Shown piece after piece: positions 17,581 to 26,016 of a stretch of 64,000 nucleotides of DNA. The stretch covers positions 124,001-188,000 of the forward strand of contig CAWGRF010000010.1 in NCBI GenBank assembly GCA_963824935.1. The letters are read 5' to 3'. The notes under the pieces were generated by a model. That model had not been told where the DNA came from. It saw nothing but the letters and a program-made list of their open reading frames with translations, and searched no databases. Position 1 is the first letter of the stretch. Every line of letters begins with the position of its first letter. Origin of the DNA: JACCZX01 sp963824935. Its GTDB lineage: Bacteria > Pseudomonadota > Gammaproteobacteria > Burkholderiales > Burkholderiaceae_F. A program made the translations under genes and the position numbers.

Positions 17581-18738
17581 ATGATCCGTCGCCTGTGGCT
17601 CGTGTTTGCTCAAGCCACCACCATCGGTCTGGCGCTGCTGTTCATCGTTTCGACGCTGCGCCCTGAGTGGCTCTCGCGCCGGCCCGCGCCCGCCGCCCCG
17701 CTGCCGGCCGCCGAAAGCCTCGGTATCAAGCAGGCCAGCGTCCCCGACGCGCGCGCCAATGCTCTGAATTCGTACGGCGGCGCGGTCAAGCGCGCTGCAC
17801 CGGCGGTCGTCAATGTGTACACGACCAAGGAAGTGCGTCGCCGCGGCGTGCCCGACGATGCGCTTTACCGACGTCTTTTTGGCGGCAATGCTGACCGGGT
17901 GGCAAGCCTTGGCTCCGGCGTGCTGGCTACCGCAGACGGCTACGTGCTGACCAATAACCACGTTGTCCAGGCCGCCGATGAAATCGCGGTGGCGCTGCCG
18001 GATGGTCGCCAATTTGAAGCGAGGCTGATTGGCGCCGATCCTGAAAGCGACCTGGCGGTGTTGAGGATCGAGGCATCCGATCTGCCGGCGATCACCTTCG
18101 GCCGATCGGATTCGCTGCAGGTCGGCGATATCGTCCTCGCGATCGGCAACCCGTTTGATGTCGGACAAACGGTGACGATGGGCATCGTCTCCGCACTCGG
18201 GCGCAGCAACCTCGGCATCAATACATTCGAGAACTTCATCCAGACCGATGCCGCCATCAATCAGGGCAACTCCGGCGGGGCGCTGGTCGACTCCAACGGC
18301 AACCTGGTCGGTATTAATACCGCGATCTTTTCGCGCACCGGCGGCTCGATCGGCATCGGCTTTGCGATTCCGTCGACGATCGTCACGCAGGTGATGGATC
18401 AGCTGATCAAGAGCGGCAAAGTGCAGCGCGGCTACTTTGGCGTTGAGCCGGAAGACATCACGGCCGAGCTGGCGGAATTGCTGCGGCTGCCGCGCGCTGA
18501 GGGCGTGGTGCTAAAGGGCGTCCAGCGATCGAGCCCGGCAGGAAAGGCGGGACTCGAACCGGGCGATGTGATGCTGAGCATCAACGGGCAGCCGGTCGTT
18601 AACAGCAGGGCGATGCTCAATCAGATTTCGCAACTTCCTCCTGGCTCCGACGCGAAGGTCAAGATTGCCCGAGCTGGCAAGGAAATCAATCTGCAGGTGG
18701 CGGTCGGAGAACGACCGACGCCGCGTGTCCGCAATTAA
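17581..18738 (+). CDS. HtrA/DegS-type periplasmic serine protease (trypsin-like plus one PDZ)
   Basis: A 385-aa S1C serine protease for envelope quality control. The N-terminus has one membrane anchor or uncleaved signal (LVFAQATTIGLALLFIVSTL). The catalytic triad is H127 (NNHVV), D157 (SDLAVL) and S231 (GNSGGAL). A single PDZ domain covers about residues 285-375. One PDZ and an N-terminal anchor resemble DegS/AlgW, the site-1 protease of sigma-E signalling, more than DegP. No rseA or sigma-E gene is nearby, so the role is inferred. Confidence 0.92.
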   Translation: MIRRLWLVFAQATTIGLALLFIVSTLRPEWLSRRPAPAAPLPAAESLGIKQASVPDARANALNSYGGAVKRAAPAVVNVYTTKEVRRRGVPDDALYRRLFGGNADRVASLGSGVLATADGYVLTNNHVVQAADEIAVALPDGRQFEARLIGADPESDLAVLRIEASDLPAITFGRSDSLQVGDIVLAIGNPFDVGQTVTMGIVSALGRSNLGINTFENFIQTDAAINQGNSGGALVDSNGNLVGINTAIFSRTGGSIGIGFAIPSTIVTQVMDQLIKSGKVQRGYFGVEPEDITAELAELLRLPRAEGVVLKGVQRSSPAGKAGLEPGDVMLSINGQPVVNSRAMLNQISQLPPGSDAKVKIARAGKEINLQVAVGERPTPRVRN

Positions 18739-19398
18739 CGCGGCAATTTTCCCCGCATCTCGCGCGCCTTCATGATCGCCGCCGGCTCGCCGCTGGTAGC
18801 GGCCCGGCTGTACCAGTACCACGCACGTGGATAGTCCTGTTCGACACCTTCGCCCTTTCTCATACAGGCTCGCGATGATGTAGGCAGACGCCTCGTCGCC
18901 CTGCTCGGCCGCACGCTCGTACCACTGCGCAGCCTGCCGGTAGTCGCGCGGCGCGCCGCGGCCGAGAAAATACTGCGTCGCCAAGCCAACTTGAGCCTCG
19001 AGATGATTTTGCTCTGCCGCCTTGCGAAACCATGCGGTGGCTTCGTCCTGCGAACGAGCCACGTACTCGCCTTTTTCATGCAGCAGCGCCAACGCGAACT
19101 GCGCGCGGGCGAAACCCCGCTCCGCTGACTTGCGCAGCCAGCTGACGCCGGCCGTGGGATCGGCCTTCGCGCCTTCACCGGCCAACAGCATCACCGCCAG
19201 ATTGAATTGGGCGACGCGATTGTTGCGATCCGCCGCCTTTCGATAGTGCGCAATGGCGCGCACCGGATCGTTTGCGCGATACGCGCTCCAGCCAGCGGCC
19301 ACGTCAACGTCTTCGTCAGGAACGACCTGCAGCTGACTTGCACCGGCGCTGCCGATTGCGAGCAACAGCGCCGATAGCAAGAACGCAATGCGGATCAC
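18735..19398 (-). pseudogene. Sel1-repeat (SLR) protein, frameshifted
   Basis: A secreted Sel1-repeat protein of about 220 aa after correction. It has a signal peptide (MIRIAFLLSALLLAIGSAGA), followed by at least four SLR repeats, each with an A-x-x-x-Y/W-x-R-x-A-A-E-x-G core. The frame shifts near 18853-18855, where a run reads GGG instead of GG on the coding strand. One frame ends in SLYEKG and the other continues EGVEQDYPRAWYWYSRAA to a stop at 18735. Without correction the frame runs on into the protease gene to 18511, which is not credible. Its start overlaps the tatC stop (ATGA), so it is coupled to the Tat operon. Confidence 0.85.
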
Positions 19399-20171
19399 GT
19401 TGACGACGCTTCCTGCGCCCGTGCTTCATCGGCCAGTTTCGGGCCGCCAGTGAAACGGGCAATAAAGATCCCCAATTCGTACAACAGGCATAGCGGAATC
19501 GCCAGCAGTAACTGCGACAACACATCGGGCGGCGTAAAGATCGCCGCGACAATGAAAGCGCCGACGATCACGTAGGGGCGAGCCTTTTTCAATTTGTCGA
19601 TGTTGGCAATGCCGAAGCGCACCAGCAGCACGACCACTATCGGCACTTCGAACGTCAGCCCGAACGCGACGAACATTCCCATCACGAAGCTGAAATATGC
19701 CTCGATGTCGGGCGAAACCGAGACCGACGCGGGCGCAAAGCCCGCGATGAACTTGAACACGAATCCGAACACTACAAAGTAGCAATACGCCATGCCGGTG
19801 AAAAACATCAGTACGCTCGAAGCGATCAGCGGCGCCGCGAGCCGCTTCTCGTGCCGATAAAGGCCTGGCGCAACGAACGCCCAAGCCTGCCAAAGCACGT
19901 ACGGCAGGGTGACCAGAAACGCGCCGAATAATGTGACCTTGAGCGGCACCATGAACGGCGTGATGACCCCGGTCGCGAGCAGCTTGGCGCCCGCCGGCAG
20001 CGCGGCCATCATCGGCTGCGACAGGAAATTGAAAATCTCCTGCATGAAGAACGTCATCGGTATGAAGACGACGATGACGGCGATCGCGGCGCGCACGATT
20101 CGCTGCCGCAGCTCGACCAGGTGAGACAGAAAGCTTTGTTCCGGGCCCGGCTCTTCGGTGTCGGCGGACAT
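19395..20171 (-). CDS. tatC: Twin-arginine translocase subunit TatC
   Basis: Polytopic core receptor of the Tat pathway, 258 aa, with six predicted membrane helices. It binds twin-arginine signal peptides and exports folded proteins, here plausibly including the Rieske subunit. The N-terminal FLSHLVELRQRI motif is diagnostic, followed by the periplasmic loop and the FGLTFEVPIVVVLL helix containing the conserved glutamate. The usual tatA-tatB-tatC order is seen, with a 31-bp gap after tatB. Confidence 0.97.
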   Translation of the reverse strand: MSADTEEPGPEQSFLSHLVELRQRIVRAAIAVIVVFIPMTFFMQEIFNFLSQPMMAALPAGAKLLATGVITPFMVPLKVTLFGAFLVTLPYVLWQAWAFVAPGLYRHEKRLAAPLIASSVLMFFTGMAYCYFVVFGFVFKFIAGFAPASVSVSPDIEAYFSFVMGMFVAFGLTFEVPIVVVLLVRFGIANIDKLKKARPYVIVGAFIVAAIFTPPDVLSQLLLAIPLCLLYELGIFIARFTGGPKLADEARAQEASST

Positions 20172-20202
20172 CGGCGCGCGCTAGCGCCGAATGCGCGGTT
20201 TG

Positions 20203-20718
20203 TTAATACGCGCGCGCGGGGCTCGTCTTTGCGCAGAGGACCGGCGCATCGGGCATCGCCAGCTGACGCTTCAGCCTGGCAATCTCTTCGCTTAGGTCGT
20301 TGATAGTGGGACCGGGCTTGAAGCGGCGCTCAAAGCGTCGACTGGTCCACGCTTCCCCAGCGCCCTCCCACGAGTAATCGGTCGAAGTTGATGCTGACGA
20401 CGACGCCGCAGCTGGATCATCGAATCCTGTATTCAGGCTTTTGACGGTCGAATCGATTCCGGCTTGCAGGCTCGAGATATTCCCCTGCACCGTCGATTCG
20501 ATCGAACGCGCGACGTCACGCGCTTCGTCCTGCAGTTTCTTCAGTTCCGCGAGCTCGACCTCACGGTTGATATCGGCTTTGACCTGCGCGACGTAGCGCT
20601 GCGCCTTGCCGGCCCATTCACCAACGGTGCGCGCCACGCGCGGTAGTCGCTCCGGACCAAGCACGACCAGCGCAACGGTGCCGATAACGGCAAGCTCACC
20701 GAAACTGAAATCGAACAT
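20203..20718 (-). CDS. tatB: Sec-independent translocase protein TatB
   Basis: Single-span Tat component that pairs with TatC in signal-peptide recognition; 171 aa. It begins MFDFSFGELAVIGTVALVVLGPERLP, with the conserved glutamate in the membrane helix and the GPERLP hinge. A long amphipathic helix and a variable polar C-terminus follow. It is separated from tatA by about 80 bp. Confidence 0.96.
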   Translation of the reverse strand: MFDFSFGELAVIGTVALVVLGPERLPRVARTVGEWAGKAQRYVAQVKADINREVELAELKKLQDEARDVARSIESTVQGNISSLQAGIDSTVKSLNTGFDDPAAASSSASTSTDYSWEGAGEAWTSRRFERRFKPGPTINDLSEEIARLKRQLAMPDAPVLCAKTSPARAY

Positions 20719-20798
20719 GAGGGCGGTCCAGCGTCAGCGTCGGGCGTCTAGCGCCGGGACATCGCGCTGGACACTGGCGGTTTCGACGCCGGGCCTGG

Positions 20799-21026
20799 TT
20801 AGACCGGGCCTTTTTCCTTGGCTTGAACGTCGATCGTCTGGCCGGGCACCTGGCGCCGATCGTCGACCTTGCTGGCAACGTCGTCGGTGCCTTCCTTCAT
20901 GCCCTCTTTGAAGCCTTTGATCGCACCGCCCATGTCCTTGCCGATGTTCTTCAGCTTGGCAGTACCGAAGATCAGGATGATGACCAGCAACACGATCAAC
21001 CAATGCCAGATCGAAAATGAACCCAT
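20799..21026 (-). CDS. tatA: Sec-independent translocase protein TatA
   Basis: Small pore-forming Tat subunit, 75 aa. One membrane helix (HWLIVLLVIILIFGT) is followed by the FGxxKL-type hinge (here FGTAKLKNIGKDMGGAIKGFKEGM) and an amphipathic helix. It lies 9 bp after hinT in the his-tat superoperon. Confidence 0.96.
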   Translation of the reverse strand: MGSFSIWHWLIVLLVIILIFGTAKLKNIGKDMGGAIKGFKEGMKEGTDDVASKVDDRRQVPGQTIDVQAKEKGPV

Positions 21027-21035
21027 TTCGTACTC

Positions 21036-21380
21036 CTACAGACGTTTCCACGGGCGCGGTCCGCCCAGGATGTGGATGTGCAAGTGATTAACCTCTTGCC
21101 CGCCGTCCGGACCGTTATTGATCACGAGCCGAAAGCCGTTGTCGCAGCCCTGTTCTTTCGCGAGGCGCGGCGCAAGGGCGACCATTTTACCCAACACTGC
21201 CTCGTGTTCCGATCCGGTGGTAAGCAATGAATCCACATGAGACTTCGGGATTATCAAAAAGTGCACCGGGGCAGCCGGATGGATGTCGTGGACCGCGATG
21301 ACGGTGTCATCCTCATGCAGCTTCTGGCTCGGAATTTCGCCCCGAACGAGGCGACAGAACAGGCACGTATCGGCGCTCAT
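21036..21380 (-). CDS. hinT: HIT family protein (histidine triad nucleotide-binding, HinT-like)
   Basis: Cytosolic purine-nucleoside phosphoramidate hydrolase, 114 aa. The histidine triad HLHIHILGG lies near the C-terminus. CLFCRLVRGEIPSQKLHEDD at the start has the Cys pair seen in many HIT proteins. It sits between hisE (3-bp gap) and tatA, as is usual in betaproteobacteria. Confidence 0.95.
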   Translation of the reverse strand: MSADTCLFCRLVRGEIPSQKLHEDDTVIAVHDIHPAAPVHFLIIPKSHVDSLLTTGSEHEAVLGKMVALAPRLAKEQGCDNGFRLVINNGPDGGQEVNHLHIHILGGPRPWKRL

Positions 21381-21383
21381 CGC

Positions 21384-21719
21384 CTACAAACCTCTGGCAA
21401 GCGCCTTGCGCAGTGCCTGTGCTTCGATGCCGGAGGTGCCTGCGCGCCTGGACAGTTCCTCCAGCACGTTTTCCGGCCGCAGGCCGTAATGCGACAGCAT
21501 GACCATGCAGTGAAACCACAGATCGGCGGTTTCTGAAACGATGCGCTCGCGCTCGCCATCCTTGGCTGCCAGCACGGCCTCAGTGGCTTCTTCGCCAACC
21601 TTTTTCAGGATGGCGTCTTCGCCCAGCGCGAACAAGCGTGCGACGTAGGATTCGGCCGCGTCGCCGCCTTTGCGAGAATCGATCACGTCGGCCAGTTGCT
21701 TGAGTATCGCTTCGCTCAT
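21384..21719 (-). CDS. hisE: Phosphoribosyl-ATP pyrophosphatase
   Basis: Second step of histidine synthesis, hydrolysing PR-ATP to PR-AMP; 111 aa, the stand-alone form. Helical MazG-like fold with SYVARLFALGEDAILKKVGEEATEAVLAAKDG and ETADLWFHCMVMLSHYGL containing the Mg-binding acidic residues. The start overlaps the hisI stop by 4 bp (ATGA). Confidence 0.97.
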   Translation of the reverse strand: MSEAILKQLADVIDSRKGGDAAESYVARLFALGEDAILKKVGEEATEAVLAAKDGERERIVSETADLWFHCMVMLSHYGLRPENVLEELSRRAGTSGIEAQALRKALARGL

Positions 21720-22102
21720 TTGCGATATATCAGTTCAGGATCCTTCAGCACCGGATCGACTGTTCTCCACTGTTCGCCATCGAGCCGGCGGAAAAAGCAG
21801 CTTTCGCGGCCGGTGTGGCAGGCGATGCCGCCCGTTTGCTCGACAGCGTACAACACCACGTCGCCATCGCAATCGAGACGAATTTCCAGGACTCGCTGCC
21901 GATGGCCCGATTCTTCGCCCTTGCGCCAGAGCCGCCTGCGCGAACGCGACCAGTACACCGCTTGGCCGGAAGCTGCTGTTTCAGCCAGGGCCTCGCGATT
22001 TGCAGACGCCACCATCAGCACTCGAGCGCTGGCGGCATCCTGCGCGATCACCGTCACCAGGCCCTCGTCGCCAAAGTTGACTTCGTCAAGCCAGGCACTC
22101 AT
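21716..22102 (-). CDS. hisI: Phosphoribosyl-AMP cyclohydrolase
   Basis: Third step of histidine synthesis, opening the purine ring of PR-AMP; 128 aa. The Zn/Mg ligand region LDCDGDVVLYAVEQTGGIACHTGRESCFF carries the conserved Cys and Asp residues, and the SRSRRRLWRKGEESGH motif binds substrate. It is monofunctional; HisE is a separate coupled gene. Confidence 0.97.
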   Translation of the reverse strand: MSAWLDEVNFGDEGLVTVIAQDAASARVLMVASANREALAETAASGQAVYWSRSRRRLWRKGEESGHRQRVLEIRLDCDGDVVLYAVEQTGGIACHTGRESCFFRRLDGEQWRTVDPVLKDPELIYRK

Positions 22103-22164
22103 GGCGCTACGGGAAACACAGGAAGTCCCGCTTGGTTGCGGATCGTCGAAGTAAGCGTGTCATA

Positions 22165-22926
22165 TCACTGCCTCATCCGAATGCCATGGTCTGCGAGAAA
22201 GCGCTTCGCCTCCAATATCGTGTGCTCGCCGTAGTGGAATATCGACGCTGCGAGCACCGCATCAGCGAGCCCCAGGGTGATCCCATCGGCCAGATGCTGC
22301 AAGCTGCCAACGCCGCCTGATGCGATGACCGGCACCGAGACGGCTTCCGCGACCGCGCGCGTTAATTCGAGATCGAAGCCTTGGCGCGTTCCATCGCGAT
22401 CCATGCTGGTCAAAAGAATCTCACCGGCGCCAAGTTCTACGACTTTGCGCGCCCAGTCCACCGCATCGAGGCCCGTCGCCGTACGCCCCCCGTGCGTGTA
22501 GACCTCCCAACCAGACGCTTCGGGCCTTCGTCTGGCATCGATCGCAACCACAATGCACTGAGAACCAAAGCGTCCGCTGGCCTCGGCAATGAGTTGCGGG
22601 TTTTGCACCGCGGCGGTGTTGATTGAAACCTTGTCCGCGCCTGCATTCAGCAGCCGGCGCACGTCATCGACCCTGCGCACGCCACCGCCAACAGTCAGCG
22701 GAATGAACACCTGATTCGCAACCGCTTCGATCACTTCGACGATGATGTCGCGCTGATCCGAGCTGGCCGTGATGTCGAGAAACGTCAACTCATCGGCGCC
22801 CTCGGCATCGTAGCGGCGCGCGACCTCAACCGGATCGCCGGCGTCGCGCAGGTTCACAAAGTTGATGCCCTTGACCACTCGGCCGGCGCTTACATCAAGG
22901 CAGGGGATGATGCGTTTGGCCAGCAT
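22165..22926 (-). CDS. hisF: Imidazole glycerol phosphate synthase, cyclase subunit
   Basis: Forms IGP and AICAR from PRFAR using ammonia delivered by HisH; 253 aa, TIM barrel. It begins MLAKRIIPCLDVSAGRVVKGINF, with the catalytic first aspartate in CLDV and the second in LLTSMDRDGTRQGFD. The ATG at 22926 matches family length; the upstream frame extension overlaps the opposite-strand thioredoxin-fold gene and is rejected. Its partner hisH is at 24756, separated by hisA and that opposite-strand gene. Confidence 0.97.
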   Translation of the reverse strand: MLAKRIIPCLDVSAGRVVKGINFVNLRDAGDPVEVARRYDAEGADELTFLDITASSDQRDIIVEVIEAVANQVFIPLTVGGGVRRVDDVRRLLNAGADKVSINTAAVQNPQLIAEASGRFGSQCIVVAIDARRRPEASGWEVYTHGGRTATGLDAVDWARKVVELGAGEILLTSMDRDGTRQGFDLELTRAVAEAVSVPVIASGGVGSLQHLADGITLGLADAVLAASIFHYGEHTILEAKRFLADHGIRMRQ

Positions 22927-23008
22927 ATCGTTAGCTTCAACCGGTCTGTAGGCAATGTAGTGCGTCGGCGTGACCCGAGTAGCGTTGCACGCAGGTACGC
23001 TTTTTATC

Positions 23009-23953
23009 ATGCAACCTTCCCCGCACGCGATCGAGCTGCCGCGCTGGTTCGTCGAGACGTTTCTCGACTTTCGCGAGGACGCGCGCGAGGCGCGCGCGCA
23101 GGGCAAGCGGCTGCTCGTCTATTTTGGCCAGGACGGCTGCCCATACTGCAAGTTGCTGATGCAGACCACGTTTACGGAAACGCGCGTGGTCGATCTGGTG
23201 CGCCGCGGCTTCACCCCGATCGCGCTCAACCTGTGGGGAGATCGCGAAGTCGTCTGGGCCGACGGCCGCAAGATGACGGAGAAGCAGCTCGGTGCACTTC
23301 TCAAGGTGCAATTCACGCCGACCTTGCTGGTTCTCAACGAAAAAGCCGAAGTCATCGTGCGGCTAAATGGGTATCAGTCGCCATCAAGGATGGCCGCAGC
23401 ATTGCAATACGCCGCCGAGCGGCTCGAAACGAAGCAATCGTTTGCCGACTACATGCAGCACGTGGCAGTCGAACCCGCGAGCGCGACACTGCACGATCAA
23501 CCGTTTTTCATCAAACCGCCGTACTTGCTGGCGCGCAAGGCCGGCGCCCGGCCACTGCTAGTGTTATTCGAGCGCACGCATTGCTCTAGCTGCGACGAGC
23601 TGCACCGCGATGCGCTGCGGCGCAAGGAAGTAACCGAACTACTTCCGAAATTCGACGTCGCGCGCTTCACGCCGAAGGACGAAAGCACAATCGTCACACC
23701 GGCCGGCCAGAAAACGACGGTGGATGCATGGGCACGCGAATTGAGGGTCGTCTACGCGCCGACTCTGGTGTTTTTCGACGCGAGCGGTGAGGTCTTTCGC
23801 GTCGACTCATATACGCGCCCGTTTCACCTGGCCTCAGCGCTGGAGTACGTTGCCAGCGGCGCCTATCGCAAGGAACCGAGCTTTCAGCGGTTCGTCCAGG
23901 CCCGCGCCGAGCGGCTGCGCGCAAGCGGTCAAATCGTCGATTTGTGGAAGTGA
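23009..23953 (+). CDS. Thioredoxin-fold protein with two CxxC-type motifs
   Basis: A 314-aa protein with two thioredoxin-like halves. The first has DGCPYCKLL near residue 51 and a cis-proline segment QFTPTLLVL. The second has HCSSCDEL and YAPTLVFFD. It resembles SoxW-type or thioredoxin-related proteins. No clear signal peptide is seen, so it may be cytoplasmic. It lies on the plus strand between hisF and hisA, whose genes point the other way, so it splits the histidine operon. The ATG at 23009 is chosen; an in-frame GTG at 22970 is possible. Confidence 0.8.
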   Translation: MQPSPHAIELPRWFVETFLDFREDAREARAQGKRLLVYFGQDGCPYCKLLMQTTFTETRVVDLVRRGFTPIALNLWGDREVVWADGRKMTEKQLGALLKVQFTPTLLVLNEKAEVIVRLNGYQSPSRMAAALQYAAERLETKQSFADYMQHVAVEPASATLHDQPFFIKPPYLLARKAGARPLLVLFERTHCSSCDELHRDALRRKEVTELLPKFDVARFTPKDESTIVTPAGQKTTVDAWARELRVVYAPTLVFFDASGEVFRVDSYTRPFHLASALEYVASGAYRKEPSFQRFVQARAERLRASGQIVDLWK

Positions 23954-23978
23954 CTTTGCGCGGTGCGCGGCGTCTTGT

Positions 23979-24722
23979 TCAGGCCGTTAGCGCGTCGGCG
24001 CGCTCCTGAGCAGCCTTGAAATCGATCGTCCCTTCGTACAGCGACCGTCCAAGTACAACGCCTTCGACGCCTTCTTCTTCCATCGCGCACAGCTGTTCGA
24101 TGTCCGTAAGGCTGGCAACGCCGCCGCTGGCAATGACCGGAATCTTCACGTGCCGCGCCAGCTCGGCGGTTGCTTCGATGTTGACCCCGGTCATCATGCC
24201 GTCGCGCCCGATGTCGGTATAGATGATCGCCTCCAGCCCATAGTCCTCGAACTTTGTCGCGAGATCGGTGACATCGTGGCCGGTGAGCTTGCTCCACCCA
24301 TCGGTCGCCACCTTGCCGCCCTTGGCGTCGAGCGCGACGATCACATGGCCGCCAAAGGCGCTGCAAGCATCGTGCAGAAAGCCGGGGTTTTTCACCGCGG
24401 CAGTGCCGATTACGACAAAGCTGACGCCGTCGTCGATGTAGCGCTCGACGATATCCAGGTCGCGCAGGCCACCGCCGAGTTGCACCGGCAGATCCTCGCC
24501 CACCGCCTTGACGATCTTCTTGATGACCGCTTCGTTGACCGGCCTGCCCGAGCGCGCGCCGTTCAAATCGACGATATGCAGCCTGCGTGCGCCCTGCTCG
24601 CGCCAATGGCGCGCCATGGCCACCGGATCCTCGGAGAACACCGTGACATCGCCGCTCATGTTGCCCTGGCGCAAACGCACACAGCGTCCGTCTTTCAGAT
24701 CAATGGCCGGGATCAGCAGCAT
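23979..24722 (-). CDS. hisA: Phosphoribosylformimino-5-aminoimidazole carboxamide ribotide isomerase
   Basis: Fourth step of histidine synthesis, the Amadori isomerisation of ProFAR to PRFAR; 247 aa TIM barrel. It begins MLLIPAIDLKDGRCVRLRQG, with the catalytic Asp in AIDLK and the second in YTDIGRDGMMTGVN. Its C-terminus is convergent with the thioredoxin-fold gene. Confidence 0.97.
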   Translation of the reverse strand: MLLIPAIDLKDGRCVRLRQGNMSGDVTVFSEDPVAMARHWREQGARRLHIVDLNGARSGRPVNEAVIKKIVKAVGEDLPVQLGGGLRDLDIVERYIDDGVSFVVIGTAAVKNPGFLHDACSAFGGHVIVALDAKGGKVATDGWSKLTGHDVTDLATKFEDYGLEAIIYTDIGRDGMMTGVNIEATAELARHVKIPVIASGGVASLTDIEQLCAMEEEGVEGVVLGRSLYEGTIDFKAAQERADALTA

Positions 24723-24755
24723 GGGGGGTTGCGCGGATGCGACCCTAGGGCAAGC

Positions 24756-25385
24756 TCAGGGGTTCCAGCGCGTGAAATTTTCGTAGATGCGTAGGCCGGC
24801 CGCGGCGCTCTTTTCCGGATGAAACTGAGTGGCAAAAATATTATCTCTGGCGACGGCGCAGGTAAAGACACCGCCATATGTAGTTTCCCCCGTTACCAGA
24901 TCCTTTGCCAGCGGCGTGACGTAGTAGCTGTGGACGAAATAAAACCAGCTTTGATCGTCGATTCCGCTCCATAGAGCGTGCGGCTGGCTCTGACGGACGC
25001 GATTCCAACCCATATGCGGCACCTTGAGCCGCGCGCCATCTTCGCCCCACATTTCGTGGCGAAAGCGCACGACACTGCCTGCAAACAACCCCAGGCCTGG
25101 CGTGTCACCTTCTTCGCTGCGATCGAACAGCATCTGCTCGCCGACGCAGACGGCAAGCAAGGGCTTGGTCGCGGCCGCCTCGCGGACGGCTTGTTCCAAC
25201 CCGGCTTCGCGCAGATAGCGCATGCAATCGGGCATAGCGCCCTGCCCTGGAAACACGACGCGGCTAGCGGCACGCACAACGGCGGCGTCCGACGTCACTT
25301 CGACCCGCTCTTGCGGCGCGACGTGCTCGATCGCCTTGGCAACCGAGCGCAGATTGCCCATGCCGTAGTCGACAACAGCGATCAT
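24756..25385 (-). CDS. hisH: Imidazole glycerol phosphate synthase, glutaminase subunit
   Basis: Class I glutamine amidotransferase subunit that supplies ammonia to HisF; 209 aa. The nucleophile cysteine is in LAVCVGEQMLF, and the catalytic His/Glu are in ATQFHPEKS. CVGEQ replaces the textbook CLGMQ but keeps the Cys and Gln positions. The ATG at 25385 is chosen; the long upstream extension lies in hisB. Confidence 0.96.
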   Translation of the reverse strand: MIAVVDYGMGNLRSVAKAIEHVAPQERVEVTSDAAVVRAASRVVFPGQGAMPDCMRYLREAGLEQAVREAAATKPLLAVCVGEQMLFDRSEEGDTPGLGLFAGSVVRFRHEMWGEDGARLKVPHMGWNRVRQSQPHALWSGIDDQSWFYFVHSYYVTPLAKDLVTGETTYGGVFTCAVARDNIFATQFHPEKSAAAGLRIYENFTRWNP

Positions 25386-25419
25386 GCTCGGCGCTCCTGC
25401 ATCGCTTGCGATCAGTGCG

Positions 25420-26016
25420 TTAAAGCGATCCCTTGGTCGAAGGCACTCCCGTCGCACGCGGATCGCGTTCGACCGCCATACGCAGCGCTCGCGCGAACGC
25501 CTTGAAAACCGTCTCGCACTGATGGTGTGAATTGTCGCCGCGCAGATTGTCGATGTGCAGCGTTGCCAGCGCATGGTTGGCGAAGCCCTGAAAAAATTCG
25601 TGCGTTAGATCAACATCGAACCCGCCGATCATTGCGCGCGTATACGGCACATGCCACTCGAGCCCGGGCCGGCCCGACAGATCGATAACGACCCGCGAAA
25701 GCGCCTCGTCGAGCGGAACATACGCATGCCCGTAGCGCCGGATGCTGGCCTTGTCGCCCAATGCCTTGGCCAGCGCCTGGCCGAAGGTAATGCCGACATC
25801 TTCAACCGTGTGATGGCCGTCGATATGCAGGTCTCCCCGCGCTTCGATCGTCAAATCAATGGCGCCATGCCGCGCGATTTGTTCCAGCATGTGATCAAAA
25901 AAGCCGATTCCGGTCGCAAGCCGGCTCGTGCCGCCACCGTCGAGATCGACGGTGACGCGAATCTGCGTTTCCTTGGTGTTGCGCTCTACCTCGGCACGGC
26001 GGTTGACGGAGTTCAT
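25420..26016 (-). CDS. hisB: Imidazoleglycerol-phosphate dehydratase
   Basis: Dehydrates IGP to imidazole acetol phosphate; 198 aa, dehydratase domain only, with no fused histidinol phosphatase. Metal-binding histidine motifs GFFDHMLEQIARHG, DGHHTVEDVGI and GDNSHHQCETVFKA are present. The start overlaps the hisC stop (ATGA). Confidence 0.97.
   Translation of the reverse strand: MNSVNRRAEVERNTKETQIRVTVDLDGGGTSRLATGIGFFDHMLEQIARHGAIDLTIEARGDLHIDGHHTVEDVGITFGQALAKALGDKASIRRYGHAYVPLDEALSRVVIDLSGRPGLEWHVPYTRAMIGGFDVDLTHEFFQGFANHALATLHIDNLRGDNSHHQCETVFKAFARALRMAVERDPRATGVPSTKGSL

Noticed and set aside
18511..18734. Extension of the Sel1 frame into the HtrA-type protease gene
   Set aside because: The extra C-terminus is unlike any Sel1 protein and is antisense to a well-conserved protease; the frameshift near 18854 explains it.
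24756..25385. HisH with a lost active site because CLGMQ is absent
   Set aside because: CVGEQ keeps the nucleophile cysteine, and the His/Glu pair is present.
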